Source: Pagrus major | Lineage: Eukaryota; Chordata; Actinopteri; Spariformes; Sparidae | Assembly (NCBI RefSeq): GCF_040436345.1 | Contig: NC_133230.1 | Location: 17,060,197 to 17,124,196 of the forward strand | Direction of reading: 5' to 3' | Length of the DNA stretch: 64,000 nt | Shown here: positions 12,889 through 25,000 of the stretch, piece after piece | Layout of the letters: every line of letters begins with the position of its first letter | Numbering within the stretch: the first letter of the stretch is position 1 | The notes under the pieces: model-generated | Databases searched by the model: none | The model's input: the letters and a program-made list of their open reading frames with translations, nothing else | What the model was told of the DNA's origin: nothing | Translations under genes and position numbers: made by a program

Positions 12889-15800
12889 CTGACGATCGTC
12901 GTAGCAGCATGTGTGTATGTGCCGGACATGACTACACACCGAGCTGCTTTCACCTGTCAAGTCCTGCCAGATCCGATCTGTTACTCTCTCTTCCTCTTCT
13001 CTGCTTCCATCCTTCTTCTTCTTCTTCTTCTTCTTCTTCTTCTTCTTCTTCTTCTTCTTCCCCTCCCATGCCCGTCTTGTCCCCCTGCTCCCCTGTTTCC
13101 ATGGCGATGGATGACATAGATGAGATCGGGGTCTAGTTAGATGCTCTGTATTCTCAGCATGTAGATTTTCATCATGTTGCATCATAATTAGCCTGTTTGT
13201 GCTAAAAATGGAATCCCCTTGCAATGTTGGCATCTTTTTTTTATATCTGTGTGTGAGCACGTTGGCCTCCCCCGTACCTTAATTAACCAGCAGGCATCAT
13301 TACCAGCTCGACAACTAAAAAGTATTATACTCACCTCCGAAGAGATTTGATGGAAATTTGTCTGATGTATTGATAAGTTTTCTTTTTCATTTGCCCTTGA
13401 TCACACACACAATGTCATGTAACACTAGCATAATAAAAAAAAGTCCATGCTAATCTAATTACTTTAACAAAGCAGATTTCTGGAGATATTTATTCCGTTT
13501 TTTGTGGACGTCGTTTGCAATCAGGAGCACCTGTTTTGTGTTACATCGCTGTCAGATCCAATTAGAGCTTCCTCAAGTATGACTGCAACAAATTCAGGTG
13601 TTTTCTCAGGATTATTAAAAGCCATGGCAGGAAATGAGGGAAATCACTAACTGATGTGGGAATAGATGTTGAAGGCTGAGGTAAAGTGTGGGTGTGAGCG
13701 CACAAAAACAACCAAATTACAACATTTCGTTACAATAAAACCTTCTGTCTTGTCGTCCTCCAGGTGTTGTACTTGCAGCAGGCCGAGGTCACCAGGGAGC
13801 GGGTGTACGCTATGCACCAGTCCAGCATCGATGGGGTGGAGGACATGTCAGCACTGGCTGAGCTGCATGAGGCCGCCATCATGCACAACCTGTACCAGCG
13901 CTACCACAAGGATAACATCTATGTAAGTGCATTTAGATGGATACGTGTATCTACGTGTGTGTGTAGTATGTGTGTGGCCAAGCGTGTGTGTCTTGCTGTG
14001 CCCCCCTTCTCCTTTTCCAGTAATCTTTGCATGCATGAGGCTTTTAGTGGGAAACACAAATCATCTTATCAGACCCATCTGCTCTAAGTGGAATAGGTGG
14101 AGAGACAGAGAGGCGAGAGCCATAAAGTGAAAAGAGTGAAGTAAACTACAAAACAAATTAATTTCCACTTCTTTAAAGTTGTAGCTCTTACACAAACAAC
14201 AACAAACAGCATTTTGGTTGCGAGATGTGGACGCAGCCCACTTGGAGGCAGGGCGAGCATGCTTTGGCCGCACTCTGGAGAAGGTCCAGCTTGGGCGCGG
14301 CTCAGCTCAACTGGGCGTGGCCAAAAGTGCCATTGGAAAAGACAGTATCAAACACATGCATGACTTGTTTTGTCTGCAGGCATGACTGCACATTTATACA
14401 GTTAATCTGATACGTAGCATCAAAATGCTCTGCTGTCTTTCTCAGATACCATAATTGTCTCAGTAATCACAAGAGAAATTATTGCTGTGTGTGTGTGTCT
14501 GTAATGAATAGATGCATCAGCTGATGTGTATAAAACTCCATTTCATCTCACCAATGACAACGGAAGAGACAATAATCTCTGTTTGTGCTTTTAAAATGGA
14601 TGAGATCAATTAATTATGATCAAGGCCAAAAACGACCACATCATGATCACTCATCACATTTATGGTGAGTTGAAAACCTGAAAGATTATCAGACAACGGA
14701 CCAATGGCAGCATCCCTGGGTGTGACCTAATCTAGATGATGAAATATTGTCCATACACGGATTTCCCTTAAGCTGATCATAAGAATTTACCCTGAGTGAG
14801 GTCAGCTTTCTGTGTCACTGTGTGTTCATGATTTTATGTACGTCGGCACAGTTTCATATGTGTGTAGTACATAAAGTGCGCAGACGGGGAAATATGACAC
14901 GATGGAGGGCGTGTTGACCTGAAGTTTCTAATGCGGAAGGACAGAAAGCAAACGGTTCAGAACAGGAATCAAGCCTCCCTCTGCCATCATGACACTGATT
15001 TGACCTCACCTTTCTAATAAAAATCTGGTGATTAGTCACATGTCACTCCCCCTGTATGATCTCCAACCTGCTGTGTTCTCTTATCCTCCCATCCAGATTA
15101 ATATCAACACGAGGATGCTGTACTATATGTGTTCCTGAGAGCTTGTTATTTGCATAAATGTGTCAGTGTGTTAAAGTGTTTAGGTGTAAGTGGAAAAATC
15201 AGAAAAAAGAAATGGAGACAAAAATCTCAGAAATGATACAGAGACAGAACCTTAAAAGTCCCTCCTTGACTCTTTACAGACTAATATTGGCAGCATCCTG
15301 GCAGCTGTCAACCCCTACAAGCAGATCTCAGGTCTGTATGACCCAGAGAGGGTGGACCTGTACTCCAAGCACCACATAGGGGAGCTCCCTCCGCACATCT
15401 TTGCCGTGGCGAATGAATGCTACCGCTGCATCTGGAAACGCCACGACAGTCAGTGTGTCCTCATCAGGTGAGTTTCAACCGTGGAGAAATAAACAGATTT
15501 ACCTCTAATTCGGACCAAGCCATCAATCCACCCATCCATTGTCTTTTTAATCCTGTGTCACAGGGGGGCTGCAGTCAATCCCAGCATGCAGTAGGCGAGA
15601 GGGTATTTCCGTTTTTAGAAACAATTCCGACTGTCCTACTTACCCACAATTACACATGCATTTTTTTTTTATCTCTCTGAATGCAGAGTTCCCACATGAA
15701 GCTATAGAGTCATAAGATAGTTAGCTTAGCATAAAGACACACAGGCTAGTATTCTTGTCTGTATTCTTAATGGTCTCTATCAGCAGTTTGTACTCGGAGC

Positions 15801-18800
15801 ACATGCAGAGACAGGCAGACAATGATTGTGAAAATCAGGCATTTTTTCAGACTTATTGATTGATGGTTGTTTTGCGGTGAGTGATAGAGCAAAGATCAAG
15901 TTCAAAGAAGCAACCTTCAGTTGAATGTTTTGTCAGGTGAAGGACGAGAGGATGAAAAAGATAGTTGCCTCTTCTTATGTGGTTAGAAACATGCCTGCGG
16001 CATTCCTCTACTAATAAATGAATCCAGTGGGTGAAGTTGGCAAACTCAGAAATTACATCATGCTTTCAATTACACTCAGGCATTGTCTCACTTGGTATCC
16101 TGATTGAGATAGACCAGGAGTTAATGCAATATCTCGGAAGCCATCAAACCAATATCAATTAAACGACTAGACGAGTTTGAGATACGGGAATGTCACAGAA
16201 GGTCACGGTGTGTTTGATTAAATTGGGTTGTGTTTGTGTGTGTGTGTGCGTGTGTGTGTGTGTGTGTGTGTTGCGTGTGCGTGCGTGTGTGTCTGTGTGT
16301 CTGTGTGTGTGTATTCCAGTGGTGAATCAGGGGCAGGGAAGACGGAGAGCACTAAACTGTTGCTTCAGTTCCTGTCGGTGATGAGCCAGAAATCAGCCGG
16401 GACTGCTCCATCAGAGAAGAGTACGCGAGTGGAGCAGGCCATTGTACAGAGCAGGTACAGACGAGGAAAATGAAGAAGGAACACTTTGCCGTCCCTTTAT
16501 ATATATAAAGGAATATATATTTATATTACTGCCACAGCTGTTTTTGAAGTCTTTTGGTTACAAAAGCACACTTGTAAAAATTTCACTTCAAAAATAAGTA
16601 AAAACTATGATAAAAACAAGGTGTTTTTTGCCTGCAATAAGTAAAAAAAAAAAAAAAATAGCCTAATAACAAAAAAAATCTTTAAAAAATGAAATCTTCT
16701 CACTGAAATTATCTGCTTCTTACTAGGTGATTGTGTACTATTAAGTGTAATGAGATATTTTGACTTAATTTAGATTAAATTTAGAGATTTTCACTTTTTG
16801 AAGGGCAAGTCTTTAATTTATCTGAATGCTGACTACGGCTGCATCGAATGATTATGTTCATCACAAAACATCTTCTGGTGGAATGGTCCAAAACCCCAAG
16901 ATATTTATTCTACAGCATCAAATCCTCAAATCTGAGAGGCTGGTACCGACATTTTCTTTGGTATCTTTGCTTTAAAAATGGCAAAAATACATTACACTAA
17001 TAATACATTTTAACGTAATTATCATCACACATAATGTAAATTGTAAACAGGAAGAGATACAAATGCATGTTTTTCTTCATTTAAATCACGTGCAACGAGA
17101 AATTGCGATAATCTCAATTGTTTAAAAAAAATAAACCTCTGAATCTCAGGTGCACTGGTGCGACCAATGAAAACGTTAGATTGTAAAGCCATTAGGGAGT
17201 CACAGCACTTAAGCCCAGATCTCAAGTCTCAACAGTCCAGCTCTGATTAAGTGCCAGAGAGCAAGCCCTGGTACCATAGGAGAGCTAAGTAATCAGTGTT
17301 TGTACTGGACTCTCAATGTGAAGCAGAAAAAAAGGGCAGGCTCAGTTAGTCTTTATTTGATGGATATGTAAAGGTCAGTAATACAATGTTACTGACTCTT
17401 ACTCTCTTTGCAGTCCGATCATGGAGGCGTTTGGTAATGCTAAGACTGTTTACAACAACAACTCCAGTCGCTTTGGGAAATTCATCCAACTTCACTTCTC
17501 TGAGGGCGGAAACATCCAGGGAGGCTGCGTCTTTGACTGTATCCTTATTTATATATATTAAAGTATATTTATATCAACTGCACCAGCATCTGTATGTGCT
17601 TTTATTATTGTATTATTACTGTAAGTGCTGACTGAGTGTATTTGTAAACATTGTTTCCTTGACTCTACCTTTCAGATTTACTGGAGAAGGTAACCAAGTC
17701 CACGTCTGCAGCCTGGTCATATCATTTTAAAATGAATGAGAAGTGATTTGTCAGTTTTGCCCCGTAAATTATAATAAGATGTTAATTGTGGCTTTGCTGC
17801 ATTGATTTTCCTGTAGAACCGAGTGGTACGACAAAACCCTGGAGAACGAAACTACCACATCTTCTACGCTCTGCTGGCGGGAGCTAAAAAGGAGCAGAAA
17901 AGTGAGAAAAATCAGAGAAAGTGTTCATGTATCAATTGTGTCTTTTGGGTGTGATGTGTCTGTTTGAAACAGAATTCATAACATAATTGCAGCAGTGAGG
18001 CAAAACTGGTGATACAAAAAGATCTTTTTTTGTGTAATTTCGCTGCAACTTTTCCAGAATATATCTATAATGTAAGTGCAGTTTAGGATCCCAATTTCCA
18101 TCTCTGCCAATATGACACATATGACACTATGTTTGTTTCCTCTATCAGGTCAATACTTCCTGGAAGACCCTGCCGAATCTTTCCACTACCTCAGCCAATC
18201 AGGATGTTTGAAGGACAAGAGCCTGAATGACAAAGAACTGTTTAACAGTGTTATGGTCAGTGTGATGGCTTTTTGTCTTGTCTCCCATGTCATGTCTTTG
18301 TCAAGTAGACAGGAGTTTTACAAACATTTCTGGAAATAAAATGTATTCATATCGCTATAACTAATCCTTGTTTGGTAGTAAGCTCAGTTGCTAGATCATA
18401 GGTGCCCCTGCTGTGCACATTAAAGTCCCCTTCCACTCAAAATGTCTTCCTTGCATCCCATCTAAAAGTTTAGAGAGCAGCTCTACCTCATACAAATGTT
18501 AGTACGCCTGAAATTCAAAACATCATTCATCAAACCTTGGTAACTGTCACTGTCACTGTTAAACACACTTCTTCTGCTTGCAGCACCTTATCTCCTTTCC
18601 TGTGCTTGTCTCTGCGTAGGAGGCTCTGAAGGTGTTGGAGTTCTCTGAGGAGGAGATCAGAGACATGTTTAAGCTACTGTCAGGAGTCTTACAGCTGGGA
18701 AACATCGAGTTCATGACTGCAGGAGGAGCCCAGATCACCACCAAGCAAGGTGAGTTCACATGTAAAGTGAGTCAGGAAAAGTGAAACTTAGATAGATGTG

Positions 18801-21800
18801 GTGCGGAAGTGTAATGCATCTCTGCCCATCTTTTTAGTGGTCACTAATGCCAGTGAGCTGCTGGGCCTGGACGCCTTCCAGCTGTCTGAAGTCCTGACTC
18901 AGCGCTCCATAATCCTCAGAGGAGAGGAAATCTGCTCCCCACTCACTATAGAGCAGGTCAGCACACACTTGTACACACACATTTATTCTCCCCTACTTGA
19001 TCGATCTCCGATACACTCATACGTTCATCCATAACACTCCCTCGGGGTTTCCTTCTCGTCGTTACAGGCCGTGGATTCCCGAGACTCTGTTGCCATGGCG
19101 TTGTATTCCCAGTGTTTCTCCTGGATCATCCTCAAGATCAATCAGAAGATCAAAGGGAAGGAAAACTTTAAATCCATCGGCATCCTCGACATCTTTGGCT
19201 TCGAGAACTTTGAGGTCAGAGCTCGGCGCTGTTTGGCCTGAAGCTTGTTTTACTGAGTACCGGCAGACGAGAAGCAGACCTGTTTACAGGAAATGTGTCT
19301 TTGCTTCCAGGTGAATCGGTTCGAGCAGTTTAACATCAACTACGCCAACGAGAAACTTCAGGAGTACTTCAACAAGCACATCTTCTCCCTGGAGCAGCTA
19401 GAGTACAACAGGTACATTTCTACGTAAAGGAACCTGCTAATCAAAGATCAATATGTTACACGTTAGTTAGTTTGTTAGTGAATTGATTAGAAAATACAGC
19501 AAGGAGCAAATAGACACATTAGGTCCGAACAGTAATGCATAATCCAATTCTGTCCCAACAAGCTGAAGAGGTCACGTGTTTGTTCCATATGTAGTACTGC
19601 AGGTTGTGCAGAGATATAAAGAAAAATAAATGCTGTATACCAGTTTTTCCTTGTATAATTGTTTGGGTTTACTCTCCACAGGGAAGGTGTCCAGTGGGAC
19701 GCCATCGACTGGATGGACAACGCAGAGTGTCTCGACCTTATAGAGAAGGTAGAAGAGTAATTTACTGCTGTGGATGGGGGCAGAGAAACAAACTCATTTT
19801 AGGCACCTTAAAAACACAAAATTTAGAGTATTGTCACTTTACCTTGCTGTCATACATCCCTCCCATCAATTGGGAACTAAAGCTGTTTACATCCCTCTCT
19901 CCAAAGCCACCAGACTTCTTTGACAGAAACAGTAATTTTACACGAAAGAACAAGTTAGTTTCTGGCCTACCGTTGCTTCGATTGGTTAGTTTGCTTGTGT
20001 TATTGCGTGACTTTGGTGAATCCAAAGTAACCAATTGAGGCAATGTAGACCAGAAACTCCCTTGTTCTGTGGGGTAGTCTGGTGGTAGTCAAAGATGGCT
20101 ATAATGGCTTCAGTTACCTGTTGGAAAAGGCTGTCTGATGGCAAGGTAAAGCGGTGAAAATGAGCCAAACTATCCCTTTAACATCCTCTGTGCATCTGGC
20201 CAGGAAGTTAAAAAGTTACAGACTTTTCTCTGTTGAAGTGAGTTAAAATAAAAGCTACCTCTCTGTCAGTTAAGAGCTGTGTTGGACTCTTGCCTCAGAT
20301 GCTCTCTGAAAATCAACTGATCTAATAACCTTGGACTGAAGTCTTAGAAAGTGGTGTTGATTTCATAAAGCTGATGCGATAACATGCTCTCTCTCTCAGA
20401 AACTGGGCTTGTTGGCTCTGGTGAATGAAGAGAGTCGATTCCCCAAAGGAACTGACTTCACTCTGCTGGAGAAGCTGCACAGCAGACACTCTGTGAGTTA
20501 TTTACACACAAACTGCATGAATTATTCAAAAAATGTGCCAAGCTGGGATTAAAACGTCACATTGTATTTTATATTTCTGCAGACAAACCCTTACTATGTC
20601 AAACCCAGACTTGCTGACCATCAGTTTGGCATCAAACACTATGCCGGGGAGGTGAGTTATACATAAATGAATATCATATCAACAAACTGTATTATTGTGT
20701 GACGTCAGGGAGATTTATGGTGAATCTGTCTGTCTTGGTCAGGTCCTATATGATGTCAGAGGGATCCTGGAGAAGAACAGAGACACTTTCAGAGATGACA
20801 TCCTAAACATGCTCAAGGACAGCAGGCAGGACACTCAGACACACTAAATGAATAGCTTGTTGGAGTACAGGGAATGAGATTATGTTTAGTTGTAGGTCTG
20901 TTTCAGTCATTTAACCCCTCAAGAAACTGTAAAATCTCATCCAAAATGTCATCAAAAGATGCCAACTTGTCACCTGCGAGTTATAAAAAGAGTATAGATA
21001 AACTGTTAAAATGCTCCTTTAAACGTCAGCTATAGTTGATTTCTGTTTGTGTGATCCATGATGTCTCTGCTTCCTTCAGACTGGACTTCATCTACGACTT
21101 GTTTGAGAAGGTCGGCAGCAGGAACAATGAGGAGAAGATGGGAACCGCCAGGCGCAAACCTACCGTCAGCTCCCAGTTCAGGGTGAGCGACGCAGGCAGT
21201 TTGAGATTATTTGATACCCTAAATATCAAGCTAACAAGAGCTGTAAAAGCCAGTATCACAGTGATCTGAGAAAAAGTGCTTAGTCTCAGAAATATTATCC
21301 CAAAACCCAAGGTGACATCTTAAAATGTCCTGTTTTGTCCAACACACAGTGAAGATATTCATTTTATGGTGATTTAACAAAGATAAAAGCGGCAAATCCT
21401 CACATTTTCAGAAACTGGAAACCATGAGCATGTTCCTTTGATAAATACCTTTAGAAATAATTGATAACTCAAATGTATGAGCTGTAAATTAATTATTTTT
21501 AATCATTTTATTTTTCTGTCTCCTCAGGACTCCCTCCACTCTCTCATGGCCACTCTGAGTGTGTCCAACCCTTTCTTCATCCGCTGCATTAAGCCCAACA
21601 TGGAAAAGGTTTCCGTCTCACACCTCTATCAGTTCTTACATTCACATTGTCTCAGAGCCTGATTGAGACTCTCGTATTTACTCAAATGTTAAATAATCTT
21701 CGTCGTTTTACTTGTAGAATCCAAGTATTTTCAGCCCGGAGGTCGTCCTGAACCAGCTGAGGTATTCCGGGATGTTGGAGACGGTGAAGATCCGTCGGGC

Positions 21801-22074
21801 CGGCTTTCCCGTCCGCAGAACTTTCAAAGATTTCTTCTCTCGGTAAGTCTCTCTGTCTGTCTCTGAATTTTGAAGCCTTTGAAATATTATTGCTAAGATC
21901 TCCCTTTTGTTGTCTCTAAAACATTGTACTCTTTGTTTTCTGATTTTCAGGTATAAGATCATTGCGAAGGAGAAAACACCAGCAGCAGCAGCAGGAGATG
22001 ATAAGAAGAGGAGTACAGATCTTCTATTCAAATATGACAAAACCAAGAAGGAGTGGCAGCTTGGAAAGACTAAG
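3980..22074 (+). CDS. myo10: myo10 motor-domain exons 2-21 (20 exons)
   Basis: Exons: 3980-4078, 13764-13922, 15280-15467, 16320-16454, 17414-17538, 17676-17689, 17817-17901, 18149-18255, 18620-18749, 18838-18956, 19068-19214, 19311-19411, 19682-19748, 20400-20492, 20583-20651, 20743-20825, 21080-21182, 21528-21608, 21718-21842, 21951-22074. The P-loop GESGAGKT is at residues 150-157, switch [10 protein letters not shown] ends at 216, and switch [11 protein letters not shown] is at 428-436. RCIKPN lies near residue 627, and GKTK, before the converter end, closes the block. All nucleotide-binding motifs are intact, so an active ATPase is expected. Oddities: one 14-nt exon (17676-17689), one GC-AG intron (20826-21079), and the P-loop exon acceptor within a TG-rich tract. 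Introns inside the motor are mostly short, except the 9.7-kb first one. Confidence 0.93.
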
Positions 22075-25000
22075 GTAAGATCCAATAGTTTATGACATTG
22101 GTGGATTGCAACTAAGTATATTATATATGCTGAAATGTGAATCTTCCTGGTCAACCTTCACCTTTGTTCTGCAGGTGTTTATGAAAGAGACTCTGGAGCA
22201 GCGTTTAGAGAAAGACCGGGATGAGGTCCGAAGCCAAGCTGCCATGATAATTCGAGCCCACCTGCTCACTTTCTCTGCCAAGTAAGAAACCAAGGAAGGA
22301 ACCGAATTGTAGGCATTCATATACAAGATTGCACCCCTGTAACGGCTGGTTCTTATTCACTGTGTTTTATGTTGTTTTGTCAACAGGAAGCACTTCAAGC
22401 GTGTACGTGCCAGTGTCGTCACCCTCCAGAAACACCTCAGAAAGCACATCCAGCGCAGGCGGTTCGTGAAGCAACGCAAGGCAGCGCTGGTGCTGCAGAG
22501 GCACAGGCGAGGTCAGGTGGCACGTACTCGAGTTCGGAAACTCAGAGAGGAGAAGAAGAAAAAAGAGGATGAGCAGAAGAAGAAGAAAGAGGAGGAGGAG
22601 AAGAAGGTGGCGGGCGAAGGGGAGCAGGAGGCAGCGAAGGAAGGAGACGAGACAAAGGATGAACCAGTGAGTTTGCTTATTTAAATAAAAACCTCTCCAA
22701 TTTGATATAAAGAGTAAAGAATAATGGGTGATATTTTTATCTCATTTGATGCCTTTTAAATCTCTAACCCCCTCTTTTCTCCTCTAGGATGAGACCCGCA
22801 GTCTGGAGGATATCCTGCAGTTGGAGCGAGAGATCGAGCGCTTGCAGAAGAAGAGAGAGGACGAGGTGTCTCAGCTGTGTGAGTCCTCCAAACAGGAGCT
22901 GCAGCTTCGCCGGGACGCTGAGCTCAAACGGATGAAGAAGGAGGCGTCCCGTAAGGCCACAGGGCTCATCGACCTCCTGAACTTCACTGGCGTCGATCCT
23001 TCGCTGGGAGCAGTCGCGGCTAAACCTGCAGCGGAGGCCAAACCTCCGAAAGCTGCGGGCGCCAACAGGAGTTCATCCAAAGAGGAGGAGGTAGACGAAG
23101 GGTTTCACGCTGAAGATGAGTGCATCCCTCTCCCTGACTTCCCTCCTCCTGCTGAGACAGACGCTCCTCTGGATCAGGAGATATTTGCTCACCTCCCTCC
23201 TCCTCCACCTGCTTTTGCAGAGGGCACAGTGCCTCCTGCACCACCTCCAGCGCCTCCTCTGCCTGCAGATGGCGTGCCTGATGCCGGAATTCCTCCCCCT
23301 CCTCCTCTCCCTCCACCTGGAGATGGCTCCGCTGCACCTCCTCCTCCTCCTCCTCCTCCACCACACCCAGCTCCCCCAGGAGAGGAGGGGAAGAAAGAGG
23401 GAGCCAAGGCAGAGCCGGAGAGGAAGGTGAGCATGGTCGAGAGCCTGGTGGACGGGGAGGAGCCGATCTACAGCATGCCGGCCGACACAGAGTCGGATTA
23501 TGACCAGGAGGATGAGGAGGGGTCCGTCAACGCCGGAGACGACAGCTCTGTATCGGGGAGCAACCGAGGTAGCACCACCGTGACGGATGAGGAGCACCTG
23601 AGGAAGTCGACCTGCACCAACGCCAGCATCGAGTCCTACAGAGGCAGCTCTGACTCTGTGAGGACACACACTCACACGCATCTGCGCACGCGTGCACGCA
23701 GATATGTATGAGCAGCAGTAAAACTGTTTTTAAAAAAAGATTGTCAGTATTGTTAAGAAATCTGATCATGTAACAAAACAAAAAATCAAAATGCTCTTGT
23801 TCATTTGTTATTATATGAAATAATAATTTATGTTATTGGATGATGTTGCAGTATGCAGACAGTGACGATGAACACGACGGTATGATGGACACTGATGAAG
23901 AAGTGACTAATGGCAGGGTGACCTTGCTTAATGGAAATGGACCACCATATTTCCACGGCTACCTCTACATGAAGGGTGGGTATTATTTTGAAGTGAAACC
24001 ATCTCCATCTTTTGAGTTTTTCTTACATGACAGTGATTCATTATTCTCTGCTCCTTCAGCTGGTCTGATGATCCCGTGGAGGAGGCGTTGGTGTGTGTTG
24101 AAGGATGAAACCTTCATGTGGTTCCGGTCCAAACAAGAGTCTCTCAAGTCCGGCTGGCTCTACAAGAAGGGAGGAGGCCTCTCTACTCTCTCACGGAGGT
24201 TGTTGTAGTTATTACTGAGCGTAGCTGCATGCTAATACCACATCTCCCTGCACAGTTTTGATGAGAAAACTCATAAAGCAGATGAAAAAAAAATGGTTGA
24301 ATGATTATGAAGTTGTCCATGGGTTAACAAGATCCTACAAACCTGTAAAATCAGTTCAAAATGCACATTTATCGCACTAAAAGCACTGCTTTGCTTAACA
24401 GTAATGACACGCTGCATGAAAGCAGTTTGGCTGCTGGATGCATGGTGGCTTGATTACAGTGGAATGACCATCTTTCTTTGAAGAGTAAGCCCCTGTGTCC
24501 TGTCGGGGTGTTCATGTTTGTCTAACTCGATGCTTTGAACCCTCTGCAGCGCTTGAAGACATCAGTGTCCTACTCAACTGCTGGGTGCTTCTTAGTGAAT
24601 AATCTACTTCAAGAAAGCAAAAAATCTGATCTTTTGAAATATATTTAGAGTTTCTTTTCCAAAAGGGGACATCATTGTATGCTTACTTTATTCTATAACA
24701 AACGAGATGAACATAACACACTGTTATAATATTCACGAAACAAAAAAAATAAAAGAATATCAAAGCAAAAGACACAAATTAAATCCAATGTGGGAGCTGG
24801 ACATGCAGTAACAATCATTTAAAATGAAGTAAGATGAAGTATAAGCGTGTAACACAAACAACATGCATAAAATTGAAACATGACTCAGGATGAAACATGA
24901 AAAGCTAATATTATTTCCATAGAGGCCCTGAAAGTTGTCTTTATGAATGTGTGATCTTTATAAATTAAAAAGGCAAACTAGATAATTACATAACTATTAT

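Larger units (their letters stand above)
4079..13763 (+). other. Large myo10 intron (9.7 kb)
   Basis: The intron runs between the GARVWVRE exon and the VLYLQQAEV exon, with GTAAGA at the donor and CTCCAG at the acceptor. It holds dispersed repeat fragments at about 6250-6330, 7065-7150, 8331-8573 (minus) and 12345-12540. It also holds a TC microsatellite at 7931-8030, a TG tract at 12858-12887 and a CTT tract at 13012-13060. No open frame on either strand resembles a protein family. Segment 13140-13640 is a possible conserved non-coding element because of several TAAT-core motifs in non-repetitive sequence, but I cannot test conservation. Confidence 0.6.

Noticed and set aside
12745-13260. 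171-aa minus-strand frame with a long polylysine run
   Set aside because: It is a translation of the CTT and TG microsatellites.
16190-16381. Val/Cys-rich open frames across the TG tract
   Set aside because: Microsatellite translation; only 16320-16454 in the myosin frame is coding.
23020-23681. Long minus-strand frames opposite the polyproline exon
   Set aside because: Shadow frames created by GC-rich proline codons; the + strand frame is supported by homology and splice sites.
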